Both the position numbers and the translations under genes were made by a program. The notes below the pieces were generated by a model, which was given only the letters and a program-made list of their open reading frames with translations, did no database searches and was not told the DNA's origin. Positions 26,274 through 35,395 of a stretch of 64,000 nucleotides of DNA are shown in pieces. This DNA is from C-114 sp963745405 (GTDB lineage Bacteria > Chloroflexota > Limnocylindria > Limnocylindrales > CSP1-4), in assembly GCA_963745405.1 (NCBI GenBank), contig CAVUWY010000002.1, positions 1,860,001 through 1,924,000 of the forward strand. The letters run 5' to 3'. How positions within the stretch are numbered: the first letter of the stretch is position 1; each line of letters opens with the position of its first letter.

Positions 26274-26363
26274 GGGCGAGGCCTTCCCCGACCGGCTGTC
26301 GCCGGGATGCCCGACGGCGGAACCCTGCCCAGGTGGGCGTCGAATGTGTCGTGAGGCCGTCCG

Positions 26364-28721
26364 TCACTCGCGCATGAGCATCGCGACGGCCTCGCGCTCG
26401 AGGTCGACGTACGGCTCGCCGCTGACGTCGATCGCGACCCGGTGGATCGTCCCGCCGGTGAACCGCCACGGCTGGACGCCCGGATAGTCCTCGGTCACGC
26501 CGGCCCCACCGTCGCGGCCGATACACAGGCCCTCGCCGGCGATCATGAACTTGCCGGGCTGGGTCTTGATCCGACCCTCGCCGACCTTCTTGTCGCCATG
26601 CCACAGGGAGAGCGTGCCGACCGCCACGTGCGGCGGGTCCTCGCCCTTCTTGTCGAACGAGGCCGAGAGGATCAGGTTCTTCCCGACCGGGATGTCCTCG
26701 GTCGCGACGACCATCTCCTCGGTGATGCCGACGAAGCTGTAGACGTAGTGGAGGCGCTCGTCCTTCACGTACAGCGCGTGGCCGCCGAACGGCGATCCAT
26801 GGGCGAACAAGACGCCCTGGGCGCCCTTGGCCGGGATGTCGAGCCACGCGCCGATCGAGTAGGAGCGGTTCCGCACGTTCACGGCCTGCGACTCGGGGAC
26901 CTCGGCGGTGTCGGGGAAGTAGATGTAGCGATCGCGCGGCGCCGAGAGGAGCGGCCGCGGGGTCAGCATGATCTCGAGCGCCGAGCGGTCGTCGAGCGGG
27001 AAGGCCTGGTTCGCACCGGCCTCGGCGAACCAGAGGTTCTGCAGCTCGCGGACCTTGTCCGGGTCCTCTGCCGCGACGTTGTGGAGCTCCGAACGATCGA
27101 CGTCAGTGTGGTACAGCTCCCACTCGTCTTCGTTGAAGTGGCTCCAGCCGGCGATCGTCGGGTGGTTGGTGACGGCCTTCCAGCCGTCGTGCCAGATAGC
27201 CCGCGAGCCGAGCATCGAGTAGAACTGGGTCGAGCGCGTCGAGGGTGCCTTCGCGTGGTCGAAGCTCGAGCGCATGCTCACTCCGTCGAACGGGACCTGG
27301 GTGTGGCCCTTGATCGTCTCCGGCGCCTCGATGCCGAGGAGGTCGAGGACCGTCGGCACGAGATCGATCGCATGGTGGTACTGGTCGCGGATCTCGCCCT
27401 TCGCCTTGATGCCGGCCGGCCAGGACACGATGCATGGGTCGCTCGTGCCGCCGTTGAACTCGTAGCGCTTCCACATCTTGAACGGCGTGTTGAAGGCCAT
27501 CGCCCAGCCGTTCGGATAGTGGTTGTATGTCCGCGGGCCGCCGAGCTCGTCGAGCATGGCGAGGTTGGCGTCGATGCTGTCGGGGATCCCGTTGGCGAAC
27601 TTCATCTCGTTGACGGAGCCATCGGGGCCGCCCTCGCCGGATGCGCCGTTGTCCGAGACGAGCATCACGACGGTGTTCTCGCGCCAGCCGAACTCCTCGA
27701 GGAAGCCGAGGAGCCGGCCGATCTGGTCGTCGGCGTGAGCCAGGAACCCGGCGTAGACCTCGGCCATCCGGGCGAACAGCTCCTTCTCCTTGTCGGAGAG
27801 CGAGTCCCACGGGCGGGTGACGTCGAGGGGCGGGAACGGCAGGCCGCCCGGTCCCGTCCGTGTCTCGGACGTGCCGATAGGGTTGATCGGCGGCAGCTCG
27901 GTGTTCTTCGGCACGAGCCCGAGCTTCTTCTGCTGGGCGAGGGTCTGCTCGCGGAGCGCCTCGTAGCCCATGTCGAAGCGGCCCTTGTACTTGTCGATCC
28001 ACTCCCTCGGAGCGTGGTGCGGCGCATGGCAGGCACCGGGCGCGTAGTAGAGGAAGAACGGCTTGTCGGGCGCGACCGCCTTCGCGTCCATGATGAATTC
28101 GATGGCCTTGTCGGTGATGTCGACCGTGAGGTGGTAGCCATCCTCCGGCGACTTCGGCTGGTCGACCGTGTGGTTGTCGTACACCAGATCCGGATACCAC
28201 TGGTTGGTCTCGGCGCCGAGGAAGCCGTACCAGCGCTCGAAGCCGCGGCCGGTCGGCCAGTTGCGGCGGGTCGAGGCCAGGTTCATCTCGTCGTCGGGGC
28301 ACAGGTGCCACTTGCCGACCATGTAGGTGTTCCAGCCGCGGCCACCGAGGATCTCGGACAGCATCCCGTTCTCCGGCGGGATCGTGCCGCTCGCATTCGG
28401 GAAGCCGATGGCCGCCTCGGTGATGCAGGCCATGCTGTTGCGGGTGTGGTTGCGCCCGGTGAGCAGGCAGGAGCGGGTCGGCGAACAGAGCGCCGTCGTG
28501 TGGAACTGGGTGTAGCGCAGGCCGTCGGCGGCGAGCTTGTCGATGTTCGGGGTGTCGACCGGGCCGCCATAGGAGCTCAGGGCGCTGAAGCCGACGTCGT
28601 CGAGGACGATGTAGACGACGCTCGGTGCGCCATCGGGCGCCTTCGGCGGTTCGAACGGGGTCCAGTCCGGGATCGAGTCGCGGATGTCGACGTTGACGGT
28701 GCCCTTGAACTGGCCGCTCAC
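26364..28721 (-). CDS. type I arylsulfatase
   Basis: A 785-residue sulfatase that hydrolyses sulfate esters. The formylglycine motif is CSPTRSCLLTGR with Cys79 as the residue to be oxidised and Arg83 conserved. Metal ligands are in IVLDDVGF (Asp41-Asp42) and in VSDNGASGEGG. Other landmarks are MVGKWHL and APGACHAPHHAP. The last 190 residues form a second, beta-rich lectin-like domain (SIGAWLDIPAKGAQGVLFAHG). No signal peptide is seen, so it is probably cytoplasmic. Maturation would need a formylglycine-generating enzyme, which is not in this window. No sulfatase-specific neighbours are present. Confidence 0.94.
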   Translation of the reverse strand: MSGQFKGTVNVDIRDSIPDWTPFEPPKAPDGAPSVVYIVLDDVGFSALSSYGGPVDTPNIDKLAADGLRYTQFHTTALCSPTRSCLLTGRNHTRNSMACITEAAIGFPNASGTIPPENGMLSEILGGRGWNTYMVGKWHLCPDDEMNLASTRRNWPTGRGFERWYGFLGAETNQWYPDLVYDNHTVDQPKSPEDGYHLTVDITDKAIEFIMDAKAVAPDKPFFLYYAPGACHAPHHAPREWIDKYKGRFDMGYEALREQTLAQQKKLGLVPKNTELPPINPIGTSETRTGPGGLPFPPLDVTRPWDSLSDKEKELFARMAEVYAGFLAHADDQIGRLLGFLEEFGWRENTVVMLVSDNGASGEGGPDGSVNEMKFANGIPDSIDANLAMLDELGGPRTYNHYPNGWAMAFNTPFKMWKRYEFNGGTSDPCIVSWPAGIKAKGEIRDQYHHAIDLVPTVLDLLGIEAPETIKGHTQVPFDGVSMRSSFDHAKAPSTRSTQFYSMLGSRAIWHDGWKAVTNHPTIAGWSHFNEDEWELYHTDVDRSELHNVAAEDPDKVRELQNLWFAEAGANQAFPLDDRSALEIMLTPRPLLSAPRDRYIYFPDTAEVPESQAVNVRNRSYSIGAWLDIPAKGAQGVLFAHGSPFGGHALYVKDERLHYVYSFVGITEEMVVATEDIPVGKNLILSASFDKKGEDPPHVAVGTLSLWHGDKKVGEGRIKTQPGKFMIAGEGLCIGRDGGAGVTEDYPGVQPWRFTGGTIHRVAIDVSGEPYVDLEREAVAMLMRE

Positions 28722-28865
28722 GGCTCCCCCTCTCAGTGACCGGCGACCCGGCCTACTGACGCGGGATCCGTCGTCGCGCCAGTGTACGTCCGGGCCGCCG
28801 GCCCGGGCGGCGCGCAGCCGCGCCGAGGTGGTCCCACCACTGACACGGCGACCTACACTCAGCCG

Positions 28866-31800
28866 ATGAGCGCCCGCTGCTCGTCGTGCGACGCCGACAA
28901 CGCGACCGGAGCCCGCTTCTGCGCCCGCTGCGGGACGCCGCTCCCGTCGTCGTGCCAGGCATGCGGCGCGTCGCTGCCGAGCGACGCCCGCTTCTGTCCG
29001 GCCTGCGGCCGGCCAGCCGACGTCGCTGCCGGTGGTTCCGACGAGCGGCGGTTGGTCACCGTCCTGTTCGCCGACCTCGCCGACTCGACCGCCCTCGGCG
29101 AGCGCCTCGACCCGGAGCGCCTGCGGGCGATCCTCCAGGACTACTTCTCGCTCGTCTCATCCACCGTCCAGGCCTGGGGCGGGACGATCGAGAAGTACAT
29201 CGGCGACGCCGCGGTCGCCGTCTTCGGCATCCCCCGCGTCCGCGAGGACGACGCGGCTCGGGCGGTCAGCGCGGCGGCCGAGATCCTCGATCGTGTCGGC
29301 GATCTGGCGGCGGACATCAGGCGACAGCACGACGTGGTGCTGGCCGTGCGGATCGGTATCAACACCGGCGAAGTCGTCGCGCCGACCGAGGCGAGGCCCG
29401 GGCAGCCGATGGTCACCGGCGATCCCATTAACGTGGCGGCCCGGCTCCAGGCGAGCGCCGATCTCGGTTCCGCGCTCATCGGCGAGCGAACGTATCTCGC
29501 GACCCGCTCGTTGTTCCGGTTCGGCGAACCGGTCGAGTTGACGCTCAAAGGCAAGTCGGGCCCGGTGGGCGCCCACCCGCTGCTCGGTCGCATCAGCGGC
29601 GCTGTCGAAGCCGGCCCGACCCGGAACCTGCAGGCGCGGGTTGTCGGCCGAGAGCGCGAGCTGGCCGTGCTCGAAGGGCTCCTCGACGAGTCGATCGAGA
29701 CCCGGGCGCCACGGCTCGCGATCGTGTTCGGCCCAGCCGGCATCGGCAAGAGCCGCCTGGTCAAGGAGGCCATCGTGCTCGGCACGTCCGAGCGGCCCGA
29801 CCTGAAGATCCTCCGGGGTCGCTGCCCGGCGGCCGGCCAGCGGATCGCGTACTGGCCGTTCGCCGAGATGGTCCGGGCCGCCTGCGGCATCGCCCTCGAC
29901 GACGAGGCGGCGGAGACTGCGGAACGGTTGCGACAGCGGGTCGGGGAGATTCTGACGGCCGCCGACGTTCCCGCCGCCGACCATGACCCGATCGTGTTCG
30001 CCCTGGCGACCACAGCGGGGATCGCCCTGGACGGCAACCCGCTCGACCTGGTCCGGCCGGTCGACGTTGACAGCGATCTGGCGCGGCGGTGGCCGCAGTT
30101 CCTGTCCGCCCTTGCGGCACGGCAGCCACTGGTCGTGGCCATCGAGGACCTTCATTGGGCGAGCGATCCCGTCGTCGGGATGGTCGAACGGCTCCTCGCC
30201 CGGGCCGTCGGGGCCATCCTCATCGTGGCGACCGCCCGTCCGGAGTTCGCCGAGGGACGATCGTCGTTCGCGGTCGGTCGGAGCGAGGCGGTCTCGATCG
30301 CCCTCCGACCGCTCGATCGCGGAGGCAGCGCCTCTCTCCTCGAGGGACTCCTGCCGGGCCACGACCTGCCGGCTCCGATGCTCGAGCACATCCTCGCGAC
30401 CGCCGAGGGCAACCCGCTCTTCGTGGAAGAGATCGTCAGCCGACTGATCGAGACCGGATCGCTGACCCGCGACGACGGACGATGGCGGATCGCGGCCGAC
30501 GCTGCCGAGGTCGCCATCCCGGACACGATCCATGGCCTCCTGGCGTCCCGCATCGACGCCCTGCCGGAGGACGAGCGACGAGTGCTTCGCGAGGCGTCCG
30601 TGATCGGCCGGGTCTTCTGGGATGCGCCAGTCGCGATGGCCGTGGGAGCGACCGAGCTCGGCGGTTCGATGGCCGGTCTCGAGTCGCGCGGCCTCATCGG
30701 GATGCGACCGACCTCGAGCCTCGCCGGCCAGCTGGAATACGCGTTCAAGCACGCCCTCATCCGCGACGTCGCGTACGCCGGGCTCTCGATCGCACGCCGG
30801 GCCCGAGCGCATGCCGCCGCCGCGGGTTGGCTTGCGTCGCTGAGCCCGGATCGTCCGGAGGAGCTCGCCGAGCTGGTCGCCTACCACTTCCGGGCCGCCC
30901 TCGGTGAGGGCTTCGACCTCGCCTGGGCGGACGACCGGGCCGGCGCGGCCGACCTGCGGCGGCGTGCCCGAAGCGCATTCCTCGTCGCGGGAACCACGTC
31001 CCGGAAGCGCTACGCGATCGACACCGCGATCGAATTCCACGAGCTGGCCCTCGGCCTGTCCGAGACCGCCGAGGAGAAGGCCATCGCGTCCGAGGTGCTC
31101 GGCGACGATGGAGAGGCGGGATACGACGGCGACCGGGCCGTGCCCGCCTGGCAGGAGGCCATCCGCCTGCGTCGCTCCGGTGGGGACGCCCGCTCCGATA
31201 TCGCCCGGCTGTCGATGAAGACCGCCCGGATGGGAGCGATCATGTGGGGCGGCTTCACCGTCCCGATGGAGCCCGAAGCCATCGACCGGCACGTCGACGA
31301 AGGCCTCGGGGCTGCGGCCGACGAGCCGACCAGGGCGTGGCTCCTCATGCTTCGAGCGGCGGCGGGGGCACGGTGGATCGGCTTCCACCGCCAGGATCCC
31401 GTCCCGCTCGAGGACCGGGTCGCGGCGGGTGAGGAGGCTCGCGTCATCGGCGAGCGGATCGGCGATGCCGCCCTTCAGACCAATGCGCTGCGATCCGTGG
31501 GGGCGCTCCTCATCTCCTACGGTGAGGTGGCCCGAGGGCTCGACCTGACTCGGCCGAGCCTCGCCCTCGTGAGCGGGATCGTCGATACCCGACAGCGGCA
31601 CCTGATGACGATCGAGAACGCTTCGACGCTCATCTGGGTCGGCGGCGAGGCGGAGGCGATGATCCCGACCCTCGAGGCAGCGCTGCGCCTCGGCCGGGAG
31701 CTCCGGGTCCACGACCACTGTCACTCCACCTCAACGCTCATCAACGCGCTCTTCCTGGCAGGCCGCTGGGACGAGATCCCCCCATACCTCGACGAGCACC

Positions 31801-32447
31801 TGCGGACATTCCGTATCGATGAGGCGGGTACGTCCTGCCCCTTCGCCCTCGGCGTGTTCCCCGTCGGCGCGACTTTGCTCGCTCACCGCGGGGAGCGCGA
31901 GCGGGCGCGGGCGCTCGTCGCAGAGACTCCGAGGAGCGAAGGGCCGGTGGGCATGGTCGAGGGATCGCAGGCGATGGCCGCCCTCGCCCTCGGCGATCCC
32001 GCGGAGGCCGTCCGACTGGCCCGCGAGGTCATGGCGACCGGGCTCCGGAACTTCGCCGAGGAGCCGCCGGTGGAGCGCCTCGTGATCCTCGACGGGCTCG
32101 TCGGCCTGGAGGACTGGGAGTCGCTCCGAGCGTACTTGCCGGAGGCGCGATCGCAGGCTCCGGGACTCGCGTTGGCCGGCCCGGCCGCCGATCGGGCGGA
32201 GGGTCTGATGTCGGCGGCGACCGGTGACCACCATCGGGCCCGGGAGCTGCTCGGCCGGGCACTCGCCGCCTTCGATGGCCTGTCGCCGTTCGAGGCGGCT
32301 CGGACGCGCGAGGCCCTCGCAACGGTGGACCCCGACCGTCGAGGCGCGTTGCTGGCAGAGGCGATCGCCGCCTACGATCGGCTCGGTGCCCGGCCCCACG
32401 CGGAGCGAGCGCGACGCACGCTCGAGAACGTCGGTGTCCCACGGTGA
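28866..32447 (+). CDS. zinc-ribbon / class III nucleotide cyclase / AAA-STAND ATPase protein (1)
   Basis: A 1193-residue signalling protein. Two zinc ribbons (CSSC..CARC and CQAC..CPAC, residues 4-50) lead to a class III cyclase domain with metal Asp in LFADLADST, Lys in IEKYIGDAAVAVFG, Asp in the same motif, and Asp/Asn/Arg in GDPINVAARLQ. All catalytic positions are present, suggesting an active adenylate cyclase. An AAA/STAND module follows with Walker A GPAGIGKSRL at about 288 and Walker B-like VVAIEDLHWA, then a long helical repeat region. The start is ATG 28866; the frame upstream is not protein-like. The stop overlaps the next gene (GTGA). Paralogues lie at 35396-38983 and 39993-42596. 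Confidence 0.93.
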   Translation: MSARCSSCDADNATGARFCARCGTPLPSSCQACGASLPSDARFCPACGRPADVAAGGSDERRLVTVLFADLADSTALGERLDPERLRAILQDYFSLVSSTVQAWGGTIEKYIGDAAVAVFGIPRVREDDAARAVSAAAEILDRVGDLAADIRRQHDVVLAVRIGINTGEVVAPTEARPGQPMVTGDPINVAARLQASADLGSALIGERTYLATRSLFRFGEPVELTLKGKSGPVGAHPLLGRISGAVEAGPTRNLQARVVGRERELAVLEGLLDESIETRAPRLAIVFGPAGIGKSRLVKEAIVLGTSERPDLKILRGRCPAAGQRIAYWPFAEMVRAACGIALDDEAAETAERLRQRVGEILTAADVPAADHDPIVFALATTAGIALDGNPLDLVRPVDVDSDLARRWPQFLSALAARQPLVVAIEDLHWASDPVVGMVERLLARAVGAILIVATARPEFAEGRSSFAVGRSEAVSIALRPLDRGGSASLLEGLLPGHDLPAPMLEHILATAEGNPLFVEEIVSRLIETGSLTRDDGRWRIAADAAEVAIPDTIHGLLASRIDALPEDERRVLREASVIGRVFWDAPVAMAVGATELGGSMAGLESRGLIGMRPTSSLAGQLEYAFKHALIRDVAYAGLSIARRARAHAAAAGWLASLSPDRPEELAELVAYHFRAALGEGFDLAWADDRAGAADLRRRARSAFLVAGTTSRKRYAIDTAIEFHELALGLSETAEEKAIASEVLGDDGEAGYDGDRAVPAWQEAIRLRRSGGDARSDIARLSMKTARMGAIMWGGFTVPMEPEAIDRHVDEGLGAAADEPTRAWLLMLRAAAGARWIGFHRQDPVPLEDRVAAGEEARVIGERIGDAALQTNALRSVGALLISYGEVARGLDLTRPSLALVSGIVDTRQRHLMTIENASTLIWVGGEAEAMIPTLEAALRLGRELRVHDHCHSTSTLINALFLAGRWDEIPPYLDEHLRTFRIDEAGTSCPFALGVFPVGATLLAHRGERERARALVAETPRSEGPVGMVEGSQAMAALALGDPAEAVRLAREVMATGLRNFAEEPPVERLVILDGLVGLEDWESLRAYLPEARSQAPGLALAGPAADRAEGLMSAATGDHHRARELLGRALAAFDGLSPFEAARTREALATVDPDRRGALLAEAIAAYDRLGARPHAERARRTLENVGVPR

Positions 32448-32851
32448 GCTACGTCGTCGACCCGCGAGTCGACGCCTACATCGACCGGCTGCCTGCGTGG
32501 CAGCAGGCGGTCTGCCGCGAGGTGCGGGAGCTTGCACACGCCGCCGACCCGGAGGTCGTCGAGACGATCAAGCGCACCGACCGCCCGTACTTCGTCCTCG
32601 ACGGCAACATCTGCGCCCTGCTGGCAACGAAGGATCACGTCAACGTTTTCCTGTACGACGGCGGGATCGTGCCCGACCCCGCGGCGATCATCACCGGTGG
32701 CCATGACAACCTGACCGCTCGGACGGTCGCCATCCGCCAGGGCGAACCGATCAACGCCACCGCCCTGACGCATATCCTCCGGGCGATCATCGCGAACAAC
32801 CGGGCCGGTGGCTGGCGAGCGTTGAAGGCAGGAAAGGGAGCGCCAGGATGA
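32444..32851 (+). CDS. DUF1801 (YdhG-like) protein
   Basis: A 135-residue protein with the DUF1801 pattern: VDAYIDRLPAWQQAVCREVRELAHAADPEVVETIKRTDRPYF, then LLATKDHVNVFLYDGGIV and a C-terminal helix. The fold is related to frataxin-like iron proteins such as YdhG, but the function is not settled. GTG 32444 overlaps the cyclase stop (GTGA) and its own stop overlaps the next ATG (ATGA), so the three genes are translationally coupled. Confidence 0.82.
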   Translation: MSYVVDPRVDAYIDRLPAWQQAVCREVRELAHAADPEVVETIKRTDRPYFVLDGNICALLATKDHVNVFLYDGGIVPDPAAIITGGHDNLTARTVAIRQGEPINATALTHILRAIIANNRAGGWRALKAGKGAPG

Positions 32852-33333
32852 CCGAGGCGTCCGACGCCGCCGCTCGCTCGATCCTCGTCGATGGAGCCGC
32901 GGGGCTCGCCCGCGGCGACGGGCTGCGTTCGTTCCTCGACCTCGTGCTCGAGGGGCTCGCCGCCCCGCTCGAGATCCTTTCGGCCGCCGTCGTCACCGTC
33001 GATGCGGCCGGCGAGCGACCCGCGATCGTCGCCTCGTACGGGCTCGACGATGCGGCGGCGGCCGGGCTGGCGGGCGCGATCCAGAACCCCGGCCACCCGA
33101 TCCGGCGGACGGTCGCCGATCCCGTGGCGACGTTCGACGTCCTGCCGACGGTCCCCGGCGGGCCGGCGCTCCGCAGCCACCTGCCGCTCGTCGTCCGACG
33201 TGGCGGGGCGGACATCGTGGTCGGGGTCCTCGCTCTCGCCCACGACCGCCCGATCGAGCCCGAGTCAAGGGCCGTCGTCCAGGCGGCGGCCGACCTCGCC
33301 GCGGTCGCGATCGACCGTCAGGCTTCGACGTAG
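32848..33333 (+). CDS. GAF-like domain protein
   Basis: A 161-residue protein. The segment LRSFLDLVLEGLAAPLEILSAAVVTVDAAG, then LRSHLPLVVRRGGADIVVGVLALAHDRP and VVQAAADLAAVAIDRQ, matches the strand-helix order of a stand-alone GAF sensor domain. It has no output domain, so it may act as a ligand-binding partner of the cyclase encoded in the same operon. Coupled to the DUF1801 gene by ATGA. Confidence 0.72.
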   Translation: MTEASDAAARSILVDGAAGLARGDGLRSFLDLVLEGLAAPLEILSAAVVTVDAAGERPAIVASYGLDDAAAAGLAGAIQNPGHPIRRTVADPVATFDVLPTVPGGPALRSHLPLVVRRGGADIVVGVLALAHDRPIEPESRAVVQAAADLAAVAIDRQAST

Positions 33334-33375
33334 ATCAAGGATCTTCCGGGCAGCGCTCCACGGGTTCGTGGCGGC

Positions 33376-35358
33376 CTATTCCTCGCGGCGGTAGGGAACC
33401 TCGAGGGCGACGTAGTCGCGGCGGCCGACGAGGGCGTCTCGGATCCGCTTGGCATTGTGGTTGTACAGGACGCCTTCCCACCAGTGGAACGTCACGTACT
33501 CGGGGATCAGGACGATCATGACCGCATCGGGTCGCTCTGCCCGTGACGTCTCGAGATAACGGATGAACGGGTTGACGAGCGACCGATAGGGCGACTCGAC
33601 GAGGACGACCCGGCTGCCGAGGACCTGCGCCTCGACCCGCTCTCGGAACCCCTCGCCCTCTTCGGGGTCGGCGGTGACATGGACGACCTCGACGTCGTCG
33701 GCCATCGTGAGGCCGACCCGGATCGCGTGGACGACCGCGCGGGTGAAGGCCGGTGCGGCCACGACCACCCGGCTCGGACGGGTCGGCCGGGGGATGACGG
33801 CCTGGGGTCGTACCTCCAGCTCGCGCGCCTCGGCGGCGTACTGCCGATGAACGAACAGCATCGCGGCGACGAAGGCCGGGATGACGACGAGGATGATCCA
33901 CGCCCCCAGGGCGAACTTGGCGATGGCGAAGATGATCGTGATCATGGCCGTGACGACCGCCCCGATGCCGTTGATGACAGCGCTTCGCCGCCACCCCGGA
34001 CCGCGCTCGATGAACCAGTGGCGGACCATCCCCGACTGCGACAGGGTGAACGCGGTGAACACCCCGATCGCGTACAGCGGGATGAGCGCATTGACGTTGC
34101 CGCCGAACGCGACGAGGACCATGATCGAGACGAGTGCCAGCGACACGATCCCGGCGTTGAACGCCAGTCGCTCGCCGCGGAAGGCGAAGCGACGGGGGAA
34201 GAACCCGTCCCGGGCGAGGATCGACGAGAGCCGCGGGAAGTCGGCGAAGCTGGTGTTGGCGGCGAGGATGAGGATCGCCATCGTCGAGAGCTGAAGGAGG
34301 TAGTAGAGGGGGCTCAGGCCGAACGTCGATCGGCCGATCTGAGACAGGACCGACTCGCCGCTCGAGGCCGGCGTCGCCCCGCTGACCAGAGCGAGGGCGC
34401 TGATCCCGAGGTACATCACCGCGAGGAGGACCGCGACGACCGCCATCGTCGCCTGCGCGTTGCGCCACTCCACAGGCTTGAATGCCGGCACGCCGTTGGC
34501 GACCGCTTCGGTGCCGGTCATCGCCGAGCAGCCGTCGGCGAAGGCCCGGGCGAGGAGGAGGATCCCGAACGTCTCTGGCGGGACGGGCAGCGGCGTCACG
34601 TCGGTGACGTGGGGCGGAACGCCGAGGAGGGTCCGGACCAACCCGACGCCGACGAGGAGGAGGGCCGTACCGAGGAACAGGTAGGTGGGGGCGGCGAAGA
34701 TCGTCCCGCTCTCGCGCACGCCGCGGAGGTTGATGGTCATGACGAGCAGGATCGAGACGACCATGACCGGGACCTGGAACGGAGCCAGCGGCGGGAACGC
34801 CGAGGCGATCGCGACGATCCCGGCGGCGACGCTGACCGATACGGTGAGGACGTAGTCGGTCATCAGCGCCGCGGCGGCGATGAGTCCGGGCAGCACCCCG
34901 AGGTTGGCCCGGGCGACGATGTAGCTGCCGCCACCGTTCGGATAGGCCCGGATCGTCTGGCGGTAGCTGAACGTTACGATGAAGAGGACGCTGACGATCG
35001 CGATCGAGATCGGGATCAGCAGGTGGAAGTACGCCGTCCCGGCTGCGAGGAGGGTGAAGAGGCTCGCCTCGCTCGCGTACGCGACCGACGACATGACGTC
35101 CGACGAGAAGACCGGCAACGCCTTCCATTTCGGGAGCCGCTCGGTCAGCTCCTCCTCCGAGGAGAGAGGCCGGCCGAACAGGACCCGCCGGGTCGACCGG
35201 ACTGCCCGACCGACCGGCGTGGACGCCTCGTCGACGGCGAGCTTCGCCTCGTATACGCCGGGCGCCGTGTAGCGGAAGTAGCGGGCGTGCGGCCGCTCGA
35301 CCCGGACCCGCCGGTCGGCCGGTTTCGTGCCCGGGAGAACCTTCCGTGGATCGCTCAT
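33376..35358 (-). CDS. APC-superfamily permease, KimA-like, with cytoplasmic C-terminal domain
   Basis: A 660-residue transporter. The signature LPKWKALPVFSSDVMSSVAYASEASLFTLL and SYRQTIRAYPNGGGSYIVA are those of KimA/YdaO-type proton-coupled potassium symporters of the amino acid-polyamine-organocation group. About twelve membrane helices are followed by a 150-residue soluble tail (SRVVVAAPAFTRAVVHAIRVGL, then VVHVTADPEEGEGF) resembling a universal-stress-protein fold. Start ATG 35358 is chosen because the longer frame to 35460 overlaps the end of the upstream cyclase gene. It lies 37 bases downstream of that gene, so co-transcription is likely. Potassium as substrate is family-based inference. 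Confidence 0.85.
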   Translation of the reverse strand: MSDPRKVLPGTKPADRRVRVERPHARYFRYTAPGVYEAKLAVDEASTPVGRAVRSTRRVLFGRPLSSEEELTERLPKWKALPVFSSDVMSSVAYASEASLFTLLAAGTAYFHLLIPISIAIVSVLFIVTFSYRQTIRAYPNGGGSYIVARANLGVLPGLIAAAALMTDYVLTVSVSVAAGIVAIASAFPPLAPFQVPVMVVSILLVMTINLRGVRESGTIFAAPTYLFLGTALLLVGVGLVRTLLGVPPHVTDVTPLPVPPETFGILLLARAFADGCSAMTGTEAVANGVPAFKPVEWRNAQATMAVVAVLLAVMYLGISALALVSGATPASSGESVLSQIGRSTFGLSPLYYLLQLSTMAILILAANTSFADFPRLSSILARDGFFPRRFAFRGERLAFNAGIVSLALVSIMVLVAFGGNVNALIPLYAIGVFTAFTLSQSGMVRHWFIERGPGWRRSAVINGIGAVVTAMITIIFAIAKFALGAWIILVVIPAFVAAMLFVHRQYAAEARELEVRPQAVIPRPTRPSRVVVAAPAFTRAVVHAIRVGLTMADDVEVVHVTADPEEGEGFRERVEAQVLGSRVVLVESPYRSLVNPFIRYLETSRAERPDAVMIVLIPEYVTFHWWEGVLYNHNAKRIRDALVGRRDYVALEVPYRREE

Positions 35359-35395
35359 CTCCGGGCCGCGGCGCTGCGGGATCCAGGGCCGCCGG

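Noticed and set aside
26442..28739. A 765-codon open frame antisense to the sulfatase.
   Set aside because: The sulfatase frame has full family motifs; the antisense frame is Arg/Val/Asp-rich low complexity, as expected opposite a G+C-rich gene.
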